32,075 nt of DNA, taken from an uncultured Clostridia bacterium (GTDB lineage: Bacteria > Bacillota > Clostridia > Peptostreptococcales > Anaerovoracaceae). Shown one piece after another: positions 15,216 to 23,981 of the stretch. Numbering within the stretch: position 1 is the first letter of the stretch; every line of letters begins with the position of its first letter. The stretch covers positions 1-32,075 of the forward strand of contig CALXIZ010000053.1 of assembly GCA_944388495.1 (NCBI GenBank). The letters are read 5' to 3'. The translations under genes were made by a program, and so were the position numbers. The notes under the pieces were generated by a model. It searched no databases. It was not told where the DNA came from and saw nothing but the letters and a program-made list of their open reading frames with translations.

Positions 15216-16763
15216 ATGATGATGAAATTGCGGAAGGAGCCGCGGGGCGCGGATCTGATCCGTCTGGCGGCGGCAGTGGCGGCGGCGGTTCTGGCGCTGG
15301 TGCTTTTCGAGACGCTGATGCCGGCCGGAGACGAGCGGAAAAACACTCGGAAAATTCCCGGATATGCGGAAATGCTGTTCGACGCCGGCGGAGTTCATAC
15401 GATAGATCTGCAGGTGGAGGACTGGCCCTCTTTCGTAAAGAACGCGCCGGAGGAGGAATATTACGCCTGCACGGCTGTCATCGACGGTGAGGCTTTTTAC
15501 AACGTGGGGCTTCGGGCGAAGGGGAACAATTCAAAAAATCTGACGGAAAAATACGGAATTTCGCGCTACAGTCTGAAGCTGGAATTCGACCATTTTGTGA
15601 AAGGGGCGAGTTATCACGGTCTGGACAAGATGTCGCTGGATGCGTCGTTTCAGGACAACAGCTATCTGAAGACGTATCTGGCGTACGATATGATGGAGTT
15701 TATGGGAGTTCCCGCGCCGCTCGTAAGTTATGTGTGGCTGACGGTAAACGGCGCGGACTGGGGGCTGTTTCTGGCTGTGGAGGAGCCGGAGGAGTCGTTT
15801 GCCGTCAGAAATTTCGGCAGAGATTACGGCCGGCTTTACAAACCGGACTATCGTTCTCTGAAGGATTCAAACGAAGACGTGGCGCTGAAGTATACGGGGG
15901 ACGATCCGGCGGATTACAGAAATATCTTTGAAAACGCAAAGTTCAGCGTCACGGAATCGGATCAGCGGCGCCTGATCGAATCGCTGCGCATCCTTTCGGA
16001 GGAGCCGGCGGGAGAAAAACTGGAGTCCGCGGTGAATGTGGACGGGGCGCTGCGCTACTTCGCCGTTCAGGTGTTCGTCATGAACTGGGACAGCTATATC
16101 GGGCGGACGGGCCATAATTATTTTCTGTACGAAGAGGACGGGATGCTGAGCATTCTGCCGTGGGACTATAATCTGGCTTTCGGCACATACGCGCTGGGAA
16201 TGCCGGAACCGGTCCGGGATCCGGATATCCTGATTAATTATCCTGTGGACACGCCGGCTGAGGGTTCTGTGATGATGAACCGCCCTCTGTATCACAATCT
16301 GATGAAGCAGCCGGAGTATTTTCGGAAGTATTATGAATATATGGACAGACTGCTGTCGGAATACTTTGAGAGCGGCCGTTTTGAGACGGCAATACGGCGG
16401 ACGGCAGACAGGATCGCAGCTTATGTGCGGGAGGATCCGACCGCGTTCTGCAGTTATGAGGATCACCGGCTGGCCGTGGAGACTCTGATCCGTATATGTC
16501 TTCTGAGAACACAGAGTATACGCGGGCAGCTCGACGGCCTCTATCCCTCTTCCCTGAGAGAGCAGGAGATCGCGGAAGCGGCTGCGGCAGAAAGTCTGCC
16601 GGGGAAAACGAGTAAACGGAAAGAAGGCGGTATAGCGGGCGCAGGCGTACCGGGCGTGGACGCCTCTTCCGTGAATTTTGCGGATCTGGGAGACTTTGAA
16701 GATCTGGAAAATGCAAAAGCCTCACAGGATGAGGCGATGAGATCCGTGACGGGACAGAGCTGA
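15216..16763 (+). CDS. cotH: Membrane-anchored CotH-family protein kinase
   Basis: A 515-residue protein. A single N-terminal membrane anchor (about residues 14-33) puts the rest outside the cell. The CotH domain shows GLRAKGNN, YSLKLEFD, LAYDMMEFMGVPAP, an N-W-D-S-Y motif with Asp292, HNYFLY, and ILPWDYNLAFG with Asp317. In spore-coat CotH, conserved Asp residues of such motifs bind metal and act in phosphoryl transfer to Ser-rich protein tails. Here the neighbours are SigI-RsgI genes, not coat genes, and two neighbouring products have long Ser/Tyr-rich repeat tails that could be substrates (inference). The start at 15216 has no strong ribosome binding site. Transcription probably continues from the lipoprotein gene and ends at 16791-16884. 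Confidence 0.88.
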   Translation: MMMKLRKEPRGADLIRLAAAVAAAVLALVLFETLMPAGDERKNTRKIPGYAEMLFDAGGVHTIDLQVEDWPSFVKNAPEEEYYACTAVIDGEAFYNVGLRAKGNNSKNLTEKYGISRYSLKLEFDHFVKGASYHGLDKMSLDASFQDNSYLKTYLAYDMMEFMGVPAPLVSYVWLTVNGADWGLFLAVEEPEESFAVRNFGRDYGRLYKPDYRSLKDSNEDVALKYTGDDPADYRNIFENAKFSVTESDQRRLIESLRILSEEPAGEKLESAVNVDGALRYFAVQVFVMNWDSYIGRTGHNYFLYEEDGMLSILPWDYNLAFGTYALGMPEPVRDPDILINYPVDTPAEGSVMMNRPLYHNLMKQPEYFRKYYEYMDRLLSEYFESGRFETAIRRTADRIAAYVREDPTAFCSYEDHRLAVETLIRICLLRTQSIRGQLDGLYPSSLREQEIAEAAAAESLPGKTSKRKEGGIAGAGVPGVDASSVNFADLGDFEDLENAKASQDEAMRSVTGQS

Positions 16764-16790
16764 TTCCGAAGATATCTGTCCGAAAAAAAT

Positions 16791-16884
16791 AAAAGAGCGG
16801 AAGCTTTTCTTCTTCCTCCGCAGAGACGACGCCGGTCCGGCTGTCTGTGCGCAGGGGAACAGAAAACGCGCTTCCGCTCTTTTT
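16791..16884. terminator. Bidirectional long-arm terminator between cotH and ilvD
   Basis: AAAAGAGCGGAAGC (16791-16804) and its exact reverse complement (16871-16884 region, starting at 16870-16871) enclose about 65 bases. T-runs follow on both strands (TTTTTTAT on plus, ATTTTTTTCGG on minus). The left arm can also pair with CTTCCTCCGC close by, giving an alternative fold. The rest of 16885-17025 shows no gene. Confidence 0.7.
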
Positions 16885-17025
16885 TATGAATCTGTCTTTA
16901 TCCGATCCGGAATATATTTCTGTCTGACGGCGGCAAAAGCCGGACGGAAGGATTTTTCCGGATCAGTCTGTATGATCGAATAGGATCAGTCTGTGCCGGA
17001 TGCAGCCGGCCCGCGCAGAGTGCGG

Positions 17026-18690
17026 TCAGTCTGTGCTGAGTACGGCTCCCGTATTGGCGGAGGTTACGAGCTTCGCATAGCGGGCGAGATAGCCGGTTTT
17101 TACTTTCGGTTCCGGCTTGACGTACGCTGCTTTACGGGCTTCGATCTCTTCATCGGAGAGCTGTACTTCGAGCACTCTGTTCGGAATGTCGATATGAATG
17201 ATATCTCCGTCTCTGATCAGCCCGATCAGACCGCCGGCCATGGCTTCAGGGGAAACGTGGCCGATGGAGGCGCCTCTGGAAGCGCCGGAAAATCTGCCGT
17301 CCGTGATGAGAGCGACGTCCTTGTCGAGTCCCATGCCTGCGATGGAAGAAGTCGGGGAGAGCATCTCGCGCATACCCGGGCCGCCCTTCGGACCTTCGTA
17401 ACGGATAACGATGATATCTCCTTTTTTGATCTTCTTGCCCCAGATCGCAGCGGAAGCTTCTTCTTCGGAATTGAAGACGACAGCCGGACCGCTGTGTTCG
17501 AGCATTTCCGGTGCGACGGCGGATTCCTTGACGACAGCCCCCAGAGGAGCGAGATTTCCGCGCAGAATAGCCAGACCTCCGCGGTTGCGGTACGGATCAT
17601 CGATCGGACGGATGACGCTGTAGTCGAGAACCGGACATGACGCGATATTTTCTCCGACTGTTTTGCCCGTGACGGTGAGACAGTCTGTGTGGAGGAGATT
17701 TTTCTTTGTCAGTTCGTTCATCATGGCAGGAATACCGCCTGCGCGGCCGAGATCCTCCATGTGATGGTATCCGCTCGGGCTGAGCTTTGTCAGATTCGGC
17801 GTCTTTTCGCTGACGGCGTCGAAGAGATCGAGATTCAGTTCGATGCCGGCTTCATGAGCGATCGCCGGAAGATGAAGGACGGTATTGGTCGATCCGGCCA
17901 TGGCCATATCGACGGTGATGGCATTTTCGAAAGCTTCCTTTGTCAGAATATCGCGCGGACGGATGTCTCTGCGCAGCAGCTCCATCACCTGCATGCCGGC
18001 TCTCTTGGCGAGGCGGATTCTCTGGCCGCTGTCGCAGAGCGCCGTTCCGTTGTAAGGAAGGCCCATGCCGAGAACCTCTGTCAGGGAATTCATGCTGTTG
18101 GCCGTAAAGAGGCCGGAGCAGGAACCGCAGCCCGGACAGCAGTTTTCGGCTACCGTCTCCAGGCGGTCTTCGCCGATATCTCCGTTTTTGAAAGCGCCGA
18201 CGCTCTCCATGATGCTGTTGAAATCGAGAACATCGCCGTCCAGGGAACCGGCGCGCATCGGACCGCCGGAAACGACGACGGCCGGAATATTCAGACGTGC
18301 GGCAGCCATCAGCATGCCCGGAACGATTTTATCGCAGTTAGGGATAAGAACGAGACCGTCCAGAGCGTGGCCTCTGGCCATGGCTTCGATGGAATCACAG
18401 ATCAGCTCGCGGCTGGCCAGCGGGAACTTCATCCCCTCGTGTCCCATGGCGATTCCGTCACAGATGCCGATTGCCGGAAATTCCAGCGGCGTGCCGCCTG
18501 CCAGAAGAACACCTCTCTTTGCTGCCTGCGCTACGCGGTCGAGCAGAAGATGGCCCGGAATCAGCTCATTCTGAGCGTTGACGATGCCGATGAGAGGACG
18601 GTCGATTTCTTCTCTCACATATCCCATTCCGTAAAAGAGGGAACGCACCGGCGCTCCGCCGGGACCCTGTTTGATTTTGTCACTGTTCAT
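17026..18690 (-). CDS. ilvD: Dihydroxy-acid dehydratase
   Basis: A 554-residue enzyme of normal length for the short IlvD form. It dehydrates 2,3-dihydroxy-isovalerate and -3-methylvalerate in valine, leucine and isoleucine synthesis, using an iron-sulfur cluster. Cluster-region motifs are CDKIVPGM and [17 protein letters not shown]; the active-site region GRFSGASRG with IGHVSPEA is intact near the C-terminus. ATG 18690 is chosen because homology starts at [12 protein letters not shown] and AAGGA precedes it by nine bases; upstream in-frame codons give a non-homologous extension. Transcribed alone from the promoter at 18801-18829, with no other branched-chain gene in the window and no T-box recognised in the short leader. 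Confidence 0.97.
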   Translation of the reverse strand: MNSDKIKQGPGGAPVRSLFYGMGYVREEIDRPLIGIVNAQNELIPGHLLLDRVAQAAKRGVLLAGGTPLEFPAIGICDGIAMGHEGMKFPLASRELICDSIEAMARGHALDGLVLIPNCDKIVPGMLMAAARLNIPAVVVSGGPMRAGSLDGDVLDFNSIMESVGAFKNGDIGEDRLETVAENCCPGCGSCSGLFTANSMNSLTEVLGMGLPYNGTALCDSGQRIRLAKRAGMQVMELLRRDIRPRDILTKEAFENAITVDMAMAGSTNTVLHLPAIAHEAGIELNLDLFDAVSEKTPNLTKLSPSGYHHMEDLGRAGGIPAMMNELTKKNLLHTDCLTVTGKTVGENIASCPVLDYSVIRPIDDPYRNRGGLAILRGNLAPLGAVVKESAVAPEMLEHSGPAVVFNSEEEASAAIWGKKIKKGDIIVIRYEGPKGGPGMREMLSPTSSIAGMGLDKDVALITDGRFSGASRGASIGHVSPEAMAGGLIGLIRDGDIIHIDIPNRVLEVQLSDEEIEARKAAYVKPEPKVKTGYLARYAKLVTSANTGAVLSTD

Positions 18691-18748
18691 GTGTCTACAT
18701 CCTTTCTGCTGTAATATATATTTAATAATGTATGTCCAGAGCTGTATT

Positions 18749-18770
18749 CCGGACGTTTCAACGCGTCCGG
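18749..18770 (-). promoter_or_regulatory. Hairpin in the ilvD leader
   Basis: CCGGACG (18749-18755) and CGTCCGG (18764-18770) form a short stable stem in the roughly 100-base ilvD leader. There is no T-tract, so it is not a plain terminator; role unknown. Confidence 0.4.
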
Positions 18771-18800
18771 CCGTCTGAGATGAGATAATTGTTAGAGAGT

Positions 18801-18829
18801 ATTTTACACTACCGAGTTGCAATGTTCAA
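18801..18829 (-). promoter_or_regulatory. Promoter of ilvD
   Basis: On the minus strand TTGAAC (18829-18824), 17 bases, TAAAAT (18806-18801). Confidence 0.65.
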
Positions 18830-18846
18830 TATTCCTGAGATATAAT
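18817..18846 (+). promoter_or_regulatory. Promoter of mgtE, interleaved with the ilvD promoter
   Basis: TTGCAA at 18817-18822 and TATAAT at 18841-18846, 18 bases apart. It overlaps the divergent ilvD promoter, so the two may compete. The leader of about 55 bases is too short for an M-box riboswitch. Confidence 0.6.
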
Positions 18847-18907
18847 TTACTGTGAAACCCCGTGAATAAAGCATGAAAGTCCGGTACGGGGAAAGGAGGT
18901 GAGGAGC

Positions 18908-20317
18908 ATGGCGAACGAAAAATACCGGGACGACGCCGAAACGGATATCAATGCGGTTTCCGAAGCATTTTCGGAAGAGCTCACCGATCTGCTGAAGCAG
19001 AAAAAATATGCGGAAGTGCGCGGCAGGCTGGCGGAGACAAATGCGGTGGATATCGCGGAGGCGCTGGAAAATATCAACGAGGAACTCGGACTGGATATGA
19101 CGATTCTCACATTCCGGCTTCTGCCGAAAGATTCTTCGGTGGAAGTTTTCGCTTATCTGGACGAGGAGGAACAGGTCTCCATCATCAACGGCATTACCCA
19201 GCACGAGATCGATTATATTATCGATGAGCTGGCGTTCGACGATATGATCGACCTGCTTGAGGAGCTTCCTGCCAACCTCGTGGACAAGATTCTCCTCAAA
19301 ACGTCCAGGGAGGAGCGCAAGCTCATTAATACCTTCCTCAATTATCCGGAGAACAGCGCGGGAAGCCTGATGACCATCGATTATATCGATTTCAGGGAAA
19401 ACAGCACCGCTGCACAGGCGCTCCGCCATATCAAGGATGTGGGACTGGATTCCGAGACGATTTACACCGCCTACGTCATGGACGAAAAACGGAAGCTGAA
19501 GGGCGTCGTATCGCTGCGCGCTCTGGTGCTGGCGGATGACGATACGCTCGTCGGCGATATCATGCATACCGACGTCGTGTCCGTCACCGTGACGACAGAT
19601 CAGGAGATGGTATCGAACATGTTCAAGCGCTACGGTCTCCTGGCTCTCCCTGTGGTCGACAGGGAGGGAAGACTGGTGGGAATCATCACGGTGGATGATA
19701 TCTTTGAAATTATCGAGGATGAGACGACGGAAGACATGCACCTCATGGCCGGCGTCACGGGTACCGGCGATGACGAGTATTTCGACATGAGTGTTTTCCG
19801 GCACGTGAGGACCAGGCTTCCGTGGCTGTTTATTCTCATGTGTTCCTATATGATCACCGGAGGCATCATCGAACGTTTTGAGGGCATGCTCTCCAGTGTC
19901 ATATGTCTGGTCTCATATATGCCTATGCTCATGGGCACAGGAGGAAACTCCGGATCTCAGTCGGCGACGCTCATCATACGCGGTCTGTCGACAGGAGAGA
20001 TCGAACTGCGTGATTTCCCCCGGGTGGCCTGGAAAGAATTCCGGATCAGCTTCTGTATCGGAGTGCTTCTTTCTCTGCTGAATTTCCTGAGGGTTATCTT
20101 TATAGATCACAACAGTGTGATCGTCGCGGTCACTATCTGTGTCACGATGCTCGTCATCGTGGTCGCAGCCAAGACGATCGGCGGGCTTCTGCCTATGGCG
20201 GCAAAAGCTGTCGGCATCGACCCGGCTCTCATGGCGGGCCCTGTCGTATCGTCGCTTACCGATATGTTTTCCCTGGCGATTTACTTTGTTTTCGCTTCCG
20301 CTTTTCTCGGTCTCTGA
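18908..20317 (+). CDS. mgtE: MgtE-type magnesium transporter
   Basis: A 469-residue inner-membrane channel for magnesium. In order: the N-terminal superhelical MgtE_N domain, with LAFDDMIDLLEELP; two CBS domains (about residues 130-250) that sense intracellular magnesium and close the pore; and a five-helix membrane domain (about 290-469) with GTGGNSGSQSATLIIRGLS and the conserved Asp in SSLTDMFSLAIYF, the pore magnesium site in the family. ATG 18908 is preferred to GTG 18899, because GGAGG at 18895-18899 lies eight bases before it. It is divergent from ilvD. Confidence 0.95.
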   Translation: MANEKYRDDAETDINAVSEAFSEELTDLLKQKKYAEVRGRLAETNAVDIAEALENINEELGLDMTILTFRLLPKDSSVEVFAYLDEEEQVSIINGITQHEIDYIIDELAFDDMIDLLEELPANLVDKILLKTSREERKLINTFLNYPENSAGSLMTIDYIDFRENSTAAQALRHIKDVGLDSETIYTAYVMDEKRKLKGVVSLRALVLADDDTLVGDIMHTDVVSVTVTTDQEMVSNMFKRYGLLALPVVDREGRLVGIITVDDIFEIIEDETTEDMHLMAGVTGTGDDEYFDMSVFRHVRTRLPWLFILMCSYMITGGIIERFEGMLSSVICLVSYMPMLMGTGGNSGSQSATLIIRGLSTGEIELRDFPRVAWKEFRISFCIGVLLSLLNFLRVIFIDHNSVIVAVTICVTMLVIVVAAKTIGGLLPMAAKAVGIDPALMAGPVVSSLTDMFSLAIYFVFASAFLGL

Positions 20318-20567
20318 GGAGAGGCTTTCCTGTTCTCCGAGGGCGGAATCGGAGCCGAAGCTGCGGAACCTGCGGACGCGGCTGAATATTCTGCCGCCGG
20401 GCCGCCGTTTTCCGCGGCTGAGATGAAACATGATTAAAAAACGGAAAAATGTGAGATACTTCCTGATATATATCAGAGATGTGCCGCCGCCGCGGTGCGG
20501 CGCGGAGAAAGACCGCGGATGCCCGGACGGCATGGCGGCACGGTATGAGAGATCAGGAGGAAATATG
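20318..20567 (+). other. Gap between mgtE and the mazF-type gene, no antitoxin gene seen
   Basis: About 250 bases with small GC hairpins (for example CTCCGA/TCGGAG near 20336-20354) and an AT-rich patch near 20420-20475. No frame encodes a MazE-like protein ahead of the toxin gene. Confidence 0.5.
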
Positions 20568-20933
20568 ATGCAGGTAAAAAAAGGAGACATTTTTTTCGCG
20601 GATCTGAGTCCTGTGGTCGGATCCGAACAGGGAGGCGTACGTCCGGTGCTCGTCGTACAGAATGATGTGGGAAACAGATTTTCTCCCACTGTCATCGTGG
20701 CGGCGGTCACATCACAGCTCAACAAGGCGAAGCTGCCGACTCACGTCCCGATTCATGCGGACAGAAACGGCCTCAGCCGGGATTCGGTAGTGCTGCTCGA
20801 ACAGCTGAGAACCATCGATAAGAGAAGACTGAGAGAACATATCGGCACAGTGGACAGTGAAGTCATCGGCGTAGTGGACGATGCGCTCAGTGTAAGTCTC
20901 GGAATTACGGAAAGAAACCGCAGACTGCACTGA
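20568..20933 (+). CDS. ndoA: MazF/NdoA-type endoribonuclease toxin (PemK family)
   Basis: A 121-residue protein of typical length, very similar by eye to Bacillus NdoA/EndoA: GDIFFADLSPVVGSEQGGVR, PVLVVQNDVGNRFSPTVIVA, AVTSQLNKAKLPTHV, and RDSVVLLEQLRTIDKRRL. The family cuts mRNA at short specific sequences and is normally held by a MazE-type antitoxin. The conserved Arg of GGVRP and Thr of AVTSQ match the catalytic pair of the family. ATG 20568 is preferred to ATG 20565, since AGGAGG at 20555-20560 fits better. No antitoxin is encoded directly upstream; the toxin may be controlled by an antitoxin elsewhere. Confidence 0.93.
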   Translation: MQVKKGDIFFADLSPVVGSEQGGVRPVLVVQNDVGNRFSPTVIVAAVTSQLNKAKLPTHVPIHADRNGLSRDSVVLLEQLRTIDKRRLREHIGTVDSEVIGVVDDALSVSLGITERNRRLH

Positions 20934-20973
20934 GGAAGTTAGAACAGAAAGAAAAAATGAGGGAGACAGCAGT

Positions 20974-21444
20974 ATGAAATTTTCAGAATTTCTGAAAGGC
21001 AGTAAAAAGCTTATACTCACGGTTGCGGTTCTGGTCGCGGTCGTCGCGGGAGCTGTTGCCGTTACAGCGGCTACGGCGGAACCGGGAAGCGATTCCGATC
21101 CGGTGGTGACGAAGAGTTATGTCGACAGTGCGATCGCTGACGCGCTGTCGGGTATCGGCACGGGATCCGGCACATCGACAGGCTCGTATGAGGTCGTACA
21201 TGTTGAGGCGGGCAAGGATGTCATCGCCACCGGTTCGACCGAGATGATTCTGCGTTCCGGCTCGGCAAAGGCGGTCACCAACGGTACGGACGGTGTTTCG
21301 GATATGACGAGCGGAATCGATCTGCAGAAAAATTACACGATTCACGCCAATCATCTCCTGCTCGTGCCGAGAGACGACGGAAGAGGCATTCATACGCAGA
21401 CGGAATGTTATCTCATGATCCGCGGACCTTATGTCATACAGTAA
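20974..21444 (+). CDS. Small secreted protein of unknown function
   Basis: A 156-residue protein with a signal peptide ending near TAATA-EP. A short Ser/Gly/Thr linker precedes a compact domain with TEMILRSGSAKAV, a DMTSGIDL stretch and NHLLLVPRDDGRG. I associate this pattern with uncharacterised clostridial secreted proteins but know no function. GGGAG at 20961-20965 supports the start. It follows the mazF-type gene by 40 bases and precedes the SLH protein by 24, so it may be co-transcribed with the envelope genes. Confidence 0.75.
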   Translation: MKFSEFLKGSKKLILTVAVLVAVVAGAVAVTAATAEPGSDSDPVVTKSYVDSAIADALSGIGTGSGTSTGSYEVVHVEAGKDVIATGSTEMILRSGSAKAVTNGTDGVSDMTSGIDLQKNYTIHANHLLLVPRDDGRGIHTQTECYLMIRGPYVIQ

Positions 21445-21468
21445 TGCAGAGCGGACGGGGTGTAAGTC

Positions 21469-23796
21469 ATGAGATTTTTTAAATCCGGATACAGAAGAAA
21501 ACTGACGGCAGCCGCAGCGGCGGTTCTGGTTCTCGCCGCTTCGCTCTCGCCCGCCTTTGCGGGCGAGGGCGGTCAGGGGACGGCGATCTATCAGAATACG
21601 ATGGATATCACCGGCGGCGCGACCTATACAGATATGATGTCGGAAAATTCCTACGGCATTCAGCACAGTTATTCCTTTACTTCGACGCCGGGAGACGTGA
21701 CGAGGCCGATCGTTCTGGCATGTGACACGATCTACGGTGCGATGAACATCAACAGTATCGTCAGCTATGCGCAGCAGCTGGGCTACAATGTGGTGGCGGC
21801 GATGAATTCCGACTTTTTCTCGATGACTACCGGCGTGCCTCTCGGCATTGTCGTCGAGGACGGCATCTATAAGTGCAGTCCGGAGGGGTACAATTCCGTG
21901 ATATTCGATGATCAGGGACATGCCTCTGTCGTCAGCGACACGGCGGTCCAGATCACGATGACAAACCGCGGAGGCGGCTCCGGAAACAATGCCGGAAAAT
22001 ATCTGACACTGACGCATTTCAACAAGATGCGCCAGAACGGAGCGGGGCTTTACCTGTTTGACGAGCATTTTTCGACGGTATCCACCAGGACATCTTCGGA
22101 GGGATGGGCGGTGAAGTTTAAAATACTGCAGGGAGAGATGAAGACGAAGGGCACTGTGACACTTCAGGTAACGGAAGTGTACGAGGGCTCATCTCCGATG
22201 ACCATCGGTGAAGGCTATATGGTGCTGACAGCCGATGACACATCCGGTCTCGACTGGCAGTTTCAGAAATTCAGCGTCGGAGATACGGTGACGCTGGAAA
22301 CTTCCTGCTACGGCAATACGACGCTCGAAAACGCCGTCTGGGCGACAGGAGCGGGCGACATTCTCGTACAGAACGGACAGATGACATCCTCCGCCGGCTG
22401 GGACAGTGCGCTGGCCGCGAAAAATCCGCGGAGTGCTCTGGGCATCAGGGCGGACGGAACGGTCGTCTATTATGAAATAGACGGAAGACAGTCCGGCTAT
22501 TCCAACGGGCTGTCCATGACACAGCTGGCACAGGAGCTGATCGACCGCGGATGCGTGACGGCCGTCAACTTTGACGGCGGCGGCTCTTCGGCTGTGGCGG
22601 CGAAGCTGCCGGGAAGCGTATCGACGGAGGTTCTGACCTCCCCTTCGGACGGAGCGCTGCGCAAGTGTGCGACCTATATTCTTCTGGTGACAGAGGCGGC
22701 GTCCGACGGACAGCCTGACACGCTGGCTCTGGAGCAGGCCGGAACCGTTCTTTATCAGGGAATGTCCATGGAACTCAGCTATACGGCTGTTGACAAGAGC
22801 GGAACAAAGACTGCGGCTCCGGCCGACGTGACGGCTTCGGTGACCGGCGGTTACGGAACGGTCAGCGGCAATACATACAACGCCGGATGGGCGCCGGGAA
22901 TGACGACAATTTCCCTGAATTCGGCTTCCACGGGAGCTTCGGGAGATTCCTCCGTCTATGTGGTCAACCGCCTGAGTGACATAACGGTGAAGGCGAAGGG
23001 ACAGGAAGTATCGGCTCTGAATCTCGAAAAGGGAGAACAGGTTCAGTTTTCACAGACGGCTGTCTATCACGGAAAGGATGTCGTCATCGGCCAGAGCAGC
23101 TTCCAGTATACTCTGAGCGGAGATGATATCGGCACGATCTCCGATACGGGTCTGCTGACAGTCCGTGAAGACGCCTCCGGCACGGCGGTACTCACCATCG
23201 CTTCCGGCGGCGTCGTAAAGACGGTTACACTTACAGTAAACGGAATTTTCTCCGATATCGGCGGACACTGGGCGGAAGACTACATTACGGAAATGTACGA
23301 AAAAGGCATCGTCACCGGTGTGGATGAGCAGCATTTCCGTCCGGGCGATAATATCAGAAGAGCGGACTTCATGCTCATGCTGTACCGTGCGTCCGGTTCT
23401 CCTGCGGTGAGCGGAGACGGCGGATTTGCCGACGTGGCGGATGACGCATATTATGCGGAAGCGGTAAAATGGGCGAAGTCGCTCGGCATCGCACAGGGCG
23501 ACGGGACGAATTTCCGTCCGTCCGACAATATGACGAGGGAGGATGCTTTTACCTTCCTGTATCGTTATCTGGAAGAAAAGGGTGTGTCTCTGACAGCCGG
23601 AACGGAAGAGACTCTGGCGGGCTTTTCTGATGCGGACAGCATTTCAGAGTACGCACTGGAATCGACAGCGGCGTTTGCCGCGTCGGGAATCGTGGACGGC
23701 TACGGCGGACAGATCAATCCGCAGGGACTGCTGACGAGAGCCGAAATGTGCAAAATTCTCAGCCTGGCGCTGTCCTTCGGAGAGCTTCAGGGCTGA
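21469..23796 (+). CDS. SLH-anchored phosphodiester glycosidase (NAGPA family)
   Basis: A 775-residue exported protein. A signal peptide ends near residue 31 (SPAFA). Residues about 60-410 match the NAGPA-type phosphodiester glycosidase domain, with the family motif VNFDGGGSSA at 366-375. An Ig-like region follows (about 415-590). Three SLH repeats close the protein, starting near residues 594 (FSDIGGHWAEDY), 655 and 725. SLH domains bind pyruvylated secondary cell-wall polysaccharide. The pyruvyl transferase that makes that ligand is encoded in the same run (29210-31444). The enzyme may cut or trim phosphodiester-linked sugars in the wall; substrate inferred from family only. Confidence 0.92.
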   Translation: MRFFKSGYRRKLTAAAAAVLVLAASLSPAFAGEGGQGTAIYQNTMDITGGATYTDMMSENSYGIQHSYSFTSTPGDVTRPIVLACDTIYGAMNINSIVSYAQQLGYNVVAAMNSDFFSMTTGVPLGIVVEDGIYKCSPEGYNSVIFDDQGHASVVSDTAVQITMTNRGGGSGNNAGKYLTLTHFNKMRQNGAGLYLFDEHFSTVSTRTSSEGWAVKFKILQGEMKTKGTVTLQVTEVYEGSSPMTIGEGYMVLTADDTSGLDWQFQKFSVGDTVTLETSCYGNTTLENAVWATGAGDILVQNGQMTSSAGWDSALAAKNPRSALGIRADGTVVYYEIDGRQSGYSNGLSMTQLAQELIDRGCVTAVNFDGGGSSAVAAKLPGSVSTEVLTSPSDGALRKCATYILLVTEAASDGQPDTLALEQAGTVLYQGMSMELSYTAVDKSGTKTAAPADVTASVTGGYGTVSGNTYNAGWAPGMTTISLNSASTGASGDSSVYVVNRLSDITVKAKGQEVSALNLEKGEQVQFSQTAVYHGKDVVIGQSSFQYTLSGDDIGTISDTGLLTVREDASGTAVLTIASGGVVKTVTLTVNGIFSDIGGHWAEDYITEMYEKGIVTGVDEQHFRPGDNIRRADFMLMLYRASGSPAVSGDGGFADVADDAYYAEAVKWAKSLGIAQGDGTNFRPSDNMTREDAFTFLYRYLEEKGVSLTAGTEETLAGFSDADSISEYALESTAAFAASGIVDGYGGQINPQGLLTRAEMCKILSLALSFGELQG

Positions 23797-23874
23797 CACC
23801 GGACTGTACGGAACGCTGATGCAGCGGCGGCTGTGATGCGGAGTACAGAAAAGTATGAAAACAGGGATTCGGAC

Positions 23875-23906
23875 TTCCGCGGACTGTACCGGTGCAGTCC
23901 GCGGAA
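23875..23906. other. Perfect 12 bp hairpin between the SLH gene and murJ
   Basis: TTCCGCGGACTG (23875-23886) and its exact complement (23895-23906) with loop TACCGGTG. No T-tract follows on the plus strand, so termination is uncertain. It may separate the SLH gene from the polymer genes or act as a processing site. Confidence 0.55.
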
Positions 23907-23981
23907 AACGGTTATTGGCGGACAGCCGGAAAAACAGACGTGAAATTGCCGGACTGTCCGTATCCGAAGAGGAAAAAGTTT

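Noticed and set aside
17689..18714. 341-codon plus-strand frame
   Set aside because: Antisense to ilvD, which is well supported by conserved motifs.
18691..18800. T-box before ilvD
   Set aside because: The leader is about 100 bases, has no terminator T-run and no recognisable T-box sequence.
18847..18907. M-box riboswitch before mgtE
   Set aside because: The leader is only about 55 bases with one CCCCGT/ACGGGG stem, too short for an M-box.
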